NCBI GenBank assembly: GCA_900544635.1
Contig: UQVV01000059.1
Coordinates: 1-9,213, forward strand
DNA from: an uncultured Cloacibacillus sp.
GTDB taxonomy: Bacteria > Synergistota > Synergistia > Synergistales > Synergistaceae
Reading direction: 5' to 3'
DNA: 9,213 nucleotides
Made by a program: the position numbers and the translations under genes. Below, piece by piece: positions 6,735 to 9,213 of the stretch. Numbering within the stretch: the first letter of the stretch is position 1; each line of letters begins with the position of its first letter. The notes beneath the pieces were generated by a model. It made no database searches. It had not been told where the DNA came from and saw only the letters and a list, made by a program, of their open reading frames with translations.

Positions 6735-6771
6735 TATAATATAGCGGTTTTTGGATATTTATGGTCGGAGG
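6735..6771 (+). promoter_or_regulatory. Probable -10 box and ribosome site of malQ
   Basis: TATAAT at 6735-6740 is a consensus -10 element in the 132 bp gap after the glgB terminator; I see no good -35 box 16-18 bases upstream. GGAGG at 6767-6771 is a strong ribosome site 9 bases before the TTG at 6781. An in-frame TGA at 6775-6777 excludes any start further upstream, so the ribosome site decides for TTG 6781. Confidence 0.6.
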
Positions 6772-6780
6772 CGTTGAGTT

Positions 6781-8310
6781 TTGTCTATCGGTAGAAGAAG
6801 CGGGGTTTTGCTGCACGTCACCTCTCTGCCCGGCCCTTACGGCGCGGGCGATTTCGGAACGGGCGCGAGGAGGTTCGCGGAGTTTCTCAAAGAGGCCGGC
6901 TTCTCCTTGTGGCAGCTGCTCCCGCTTACGCCGGTGCTTCCAGTCTTCGGCCACTCGCCTTACAGCAGCCCTTCGGCCTTCGCCGGAAATCCGTCGCTCG
7001 TCAGCCCCGAACTGCTCTTCGAGGACGGCCTCGCGACGAAGGCGGAGCTCGACGACTGCGCCGTTCCTTCCGGGCGCGCCGCAGACTTCGCCGCCGCGTC
7101 GGAGATACGCGCGCGGCTCTGTGCGCTCGCCTTCGCGCGCTTCAAAAGCGGCTGGTATCGTCAGATGACCGATGAATTTGAAAAATTCCGCTCGGAAGAA
7201 AATTACTGGCTGCGCGACTACGCGCTCTATTCCCTGCTGAAAAAGAAAAACGGCGAACGCTGCTGGGCGGACTGGCCCGCGGAGCTCGCGGCCCGCGACG
7301 AAGCGGCGCTCGCGCGCTTCGAGGCTGAGTGCGCGGAGGAGCTTTCGTTTATAGAGTTCACGCAGTTCATATTCTTCCGCCAGCTCGGCGCGCTTTCCGC
7401 CTACTGCGCGGAGCTCGGCGTCGAGCTGATGGGCGACGCGCCGATCTATGTCGCGTGGGACGGCGCGGACGTATGGGCCGCGCGCGGGCTTTTCGACCTC
7501 GAGCCGGACGGCAGGCCGCGCTGCGTCGCGGGCGTGCCGCCGGACTATTTCAGCGAGACGGGGCAGCGCTGGGGCAATCCGCTCTACAGATGGGAGGAGA
7601 TGCGCCGCGACGGCTTCGCGTGGTGGCGTTCGCGGCTGCGCCATATTTTGAAATACTGCGCCGTCGCGAGGATAGACCATTTCCGCGGCCTCTCTGCGTT
7701 CTGGGAGATTCCCGCGGAGTGCGAGACGGCGAAGGATGGGCGCTGGAGGCCTGCGCTCGGCGGAGAGATGCTCGAAGCCTTCCGCCGCGAGGAGTGCGGC
7801 GGCGGTGAGCTGCCGCTCGTCGCTGAGGACCTCGGCATCATCACGGACGACGTGCGCGAGCTGATGGCGCGCTTCGGCCTGCCGGGCATGAAGGTGCTGA
7901 TGTTCGCCTTCGGCGGGCGCGTCGCGGACAATCCATACGCGCCGCACAACATCGCGCGAGAGAGCGTCGTCTACACTGGCACGCACGACAACGACACCGC
8001 CGCCGGATGGTGGAGCGGCAGCGCGACGGAGCATGAACGCCGGAATTTCTCGCTCTACGCCGGCCGCGATGTGGACGCCGGGAACGTATCTGAGATAATG
8101 ACGCGCATGGCGCTCTCTTCTACTGCGGAGCTCGCCGTCGTCCCAGCGCAGGACCTTCTCGGCCTCGGCGCGGAGTGCCGCATGAACCGCCCGTCGGTGC
8201 CGAAGGGCAACTGGGGCTGGCGGCTGACGGAGGACGAGGCCGCGCGGCTGCGCGATAAAGCGCCGTCGCTGCGCGCGCTCAACGACATATACGGCAGGCT
8301 CGGCCAGTGA
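6781..8310 (+). CDS. malQ: 4-alpha-glucanotransferase (amylomaltase) MalQ
   Basis: A complete 509-residue GH77 enzyme that moves alpha-1,4-glucan segments between maltodextrins, releasing glucose, in the cytoplasm. Family motifs in order: SGVLLHVTSLPGPYG near the start, HSPYSSPSAFAGNP, GDAPIYVAWDGADVW, the VPPDYFSETGQRWGNPLY loop from residue 252, nucleophile in RIDHFRGL (D299), acid/base in VAEDLG (E349), PGMKVLMFAF, and transition-state residue in GTHDND (D403). Length matches the compact bacterial amylomaltase type (about 500 aa). Translation starts at a TTG at 6781, supported by GGAGG 9 bases before it and by an in-frame stop at 6775. It follows glgB but is separated from it by a terminator, so the two are neighbours rather than one transcript. 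Its stop overlaps the start of the next gene (GTGA). The enzyme looks functional. Confidence 0.95.
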   Translation: MSIGRRSGVLLHVTSLPGPYGAGDFGTGARRFAEFLKEAGFSLWQLLPLTPVLPVFGHSPYSSPSAFAGNPSLVSPELLFEDGLATKAELDDCAVPSGRAADFAAASEIRARLCALAFARFKSGWYRQMTDEFEKFRSEENYWLRDYALYSLLKKKNGERCWADWPAELAARDEAALARFEAECAEELSFIEFTQFIFFRQLGALSAYCAELGVELMGDAPIYVAWDGADVWAARGLFDLEPDGRPRCVAGVPPDYFSETGQRWGNPLYRWEEMRRDGFAWWRSRLRHILKYCAVARIDHFRGLSAFWEIPAECETAKDGRWRPALGGEMLEAFRREECGGGELPLVAEDLGIITDDVRELMARFGLPGMKVLMFAFGGRVADNPYAPHNIARESVVYTGTHDNDTAAGWWSGSATEHERRNFSLYAGRDVDAGNVSEIMTRMALSSTAELAVVPAQDLLGLGAECRMNRPSVPKGNWGWRLTEDEAARLRDKAPSLRALNDIYGRLGQ

Positions 8311-9098
8311 ACTATTTGGGAAATTCCATAGCGGGCTATCGTGCGGCGCGCGGCGACCGGCGCGAGCTGATTTTCTTCGCGCTCTGGGCCTTCGTGATTT
8401 TCCTGAAATTTTTCGGCCTCGAATGCGAGGTGTGGGGCCGCCTGCCGCGCGCGCCGCTCGCCTACGCGCTCTCGGCCTCGCTCTGCGCCGCCTTCGCCGT
8501 AGCGCTTTCGCTGCTTCCGCGCCGCGCGCGCTTCGCCTGCGCGCTCGTCCTCGATTTCGCCTTTTCCGCGCTTATCGTCACGGACCTGCTTCATCTGAGA
8601 TTTTATTCCGACCTCTTCACCTTCCATAATTTCGGACTTTCCGGGCAGGTCGGCGACGTTTCCGACTCCGTCTTCGCGCTGCTGTCGCCGCGCGACGCGC
8701 TCTACTTCTGCGACATTCCGCTCTTCTTCGTCTATTATCTGCTCGCGGCGAGGCTGCGCGCCGCGCCCGTATTCGGCGCGCTCGGCCCGAAACGCGCCGC
8801 CGCTTCGTGCGCCGCGCTCGCCCTCTCGCTGGCGGCGTTCGCGGTCATGCTTTACGGTTACGACAGACGCATGCCGAACGCGCTCGCCGCGATGTGGGAC
8901 CGTCCCGCGGTATGCTGCAACGTCGGCGCGATGGCCTATCACGCGGCGGACGCGCGCAACGTACTGCGCGAGAGCTTCGTGCGCAAAAAGCTGAGCGAGG
9001 ACGAAATCGCGGCGGCGGCCGAAGAGTTCGCGGCGTTCCGCGCGAAGCTCGCGCCGCCGCGTCTAGTCCTTTTCCGGAAGCGCTATCGTGAGCGCTGA
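8307..9098 (+). CDS. LtaS/MdoB-family membrane phosphoglycerol transferase, membrane half only (truncated)
   Basis: Starts at GTG 8307, overlapping the malQ stop by 4 bases, so translation is probably coupled. Five hydrophobic segments are visible at about 21-39, 50-70, 76-97, 131-150 and 165-185. The stretch LRFYSDLFTFHN (97-108), the loop GQVGDVSDSVFALLSPRDALYF (113-134) and RESFVRKKLSEDEIAAAAEEF (221-241) are arranged as in lipoteichoic-acid synthase / sulfatase-type transferases (COG1368-like). In that family an extracellular alkaline-phosphatase/sulfatase-fold domain of some 350-400 residues should follow. Here the family resemblance stops at about residue 251, the last 12 residues are antisense to the neighbouring ATPase gene, and the ORF ends at 263. 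The catalytic Thr and metal ligands are therefore absent. As it stands this is a broken or mis-joined gene. The family call rests on the membrane topology and linker, so it is less secure than the enzyme calls. Confidence 0.7.
   Translation: MNYLGNSIAGYRAARGDRRELIFFALWAFVIFLKFFGLECEVWGRLPRAPLAYALSASLCAAFAVALSLLPRRARFACALVLDFAFSALIVTDLLHLRFYSDLFTFHNFGLSGQVGDVSDSVFALLSPRDALYFCDIPLFFVYYLLAARLRAAPVFGALGPKRAAASCAALALSLAAFAVMLYGYDRRMPNALAAMWDRPAVCCNVGAMAYHAADARNVLRESFVRKKLSEDEIAAAAEEFAAFRAKLAPPRLVLFRKRYRER
9050..9062. other. Probable second breakpoint, cutting the LtaS-like gene
   Basis: The LtaS-like protein is in register up to the linker around residue 251 (AKLAPP, codons ending at 9059). Within 3-6 bases the sequence becomes the 3' end of a minus-strand ABC ATPase whose stop is at 9065-9063. 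There is no intergenic space and no terminator between these convergent genes, unlike the tidy spacing elsewhere in the window. Confidence 0.55.
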
Positions 9099-9213
9099 GT
9101 TGAAGCAGAGGCCGACGTTTTCGCCCGCTTCGCGCCGCGTCGCCCCGGGGAAGTAATTTTCCATGACGGAGAGCTTTTCGCCGCTTTCGAGAGCTACGAT
9201 GTATTCCATGCGG
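9063..9213 (-). CDS. ABC transporter ATP-binding protein, C-terminal TOBE end (partial)
   Basis: The last 49 codons of a minus-strand gene that enters from the right edge. The translation contains RMEYIVALESGEKLSV, then MENYFPGATRREAGE, and ends NVGLCFNSALTIALPEKD. The pattern (Y-x-V-x-L-x-x-G near the start, then a G-x-x-V-x-L-x-F step and a final ALTIALPE) is that of the C-terminal TOBE domain of PotA/FbpC/MalK-type ATPases; the ending is most like spermidine/putrescine importer ATPases (PotA). The TOBE domain lies after the ATPase core and helps in regulation or substrate sensing. No ATPase motif is visible because those parts lie outside the window, so substrate and exact subfamily are open. 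The gene meets the truncated LtaS-like ORF tail to tail with a 36-base overlap, which I take as a sign of a breakpoint. Confidence 0.6.
   Translation of the reverse strand, partial: RMEYIVALESGEKLSVMENYFPGATRREAGENVGLCFNSALTIALPEKD

Noticed and set aside
5938..8034. 698-codon open frame on the minus strand antisense to glgB and malQ
   Set aside because: It runs through the glgB terminator and malQ promoter, shows no recognisable motif, is full of Arg/Ala/Glu/Val low-complexity, and is explained by GC-rich codon bias of the real genes opposite.
1..9213. CRISPR arrays, tRNA/rRNA genes, insertion sequences, phage genes or a new defence system
   Set aside because: No regularly spaced repeats, no tRNA cloverleaf, no transposase or integrase motifs and no terminal inverted repeats were seen; the only rearrangement signs are the two breakpoints, and neither is flanked by mobile-element sequence.

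Overview
The window reads as high-GC bacterial DNA, probably a metagenome-derived contig, in which most of the sequence (about 730-9060) has one consistent style: very GC-rich codons combined with unusually frequent ATA isoleucine codons. Together with the remnant of a LivK-type amino-acid binding protein, this style reminds me of Synergistota (Cloacibacillus/Synergistes-like gut anaerobes). That assignment is a tentative inference. The leftmost ~728 bases have different isoleucine codon use and look more like a gut actinobacterium (Coriobacteriia-like), also tentative.

Layout. 1-205 (minus): 5' part of a YtrA-type GntR repressor, divergent from a YtrB-like ABC ATPase that starts at 333; a cluster of CTATAG-like half-sites lies between them. 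The ATPase reading frame is chimeric: near 720-731 it passes in frame into the C-terminal third of a LivK-type substrate-binding protein and ends at 1121. 1224-2738 (plus): AMP-forming acyl-CoA synthetase with its own promoter and a candidate operator, closed by a bidirectional terminator. 2779-4674 (minus): a two-gene unit of an FAD-linked GlcD/D-lactate-dehydrogenase-like oxidase followed 6 bp later by a small unrecognised membrane-anchored protein. 4738-6648 (plus): glycogen branching enzyme GlgB, divergent from the oxidase across 63 bp. After a strong terminator comes a second plus-strand unit: 4-alpha-glucanotransferase MalQ (TTG start) overlapping by 4 bp the membrane half of an LtaS/MdoB-family phosphoglycerol transferase. 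That last gene has lost its catalytic sulfatase-fold domain, because near 9050-9062 the sequence changes to the 3' end of an oppositely oriented ABC ATPase (TOBE domain), which runs off the window.

Functionally, GlgB and MalQ are alpha-glucan (glycogen/maltodextrin) branching and disproportionation enzymes. The acyl-CoA synthetase and the flavin oxidase activate carboxylic acids and oxidise 2-hydroxy acids, respectively. The two features most worth a second look are the internal breakpoints near 725 and 9055: both cut recognised protein families in the middle and may be assembly chimeras or real rearrangements. I found no CRISPR array, RNA gene, insertion sequence or convincing new defence or mobile system.
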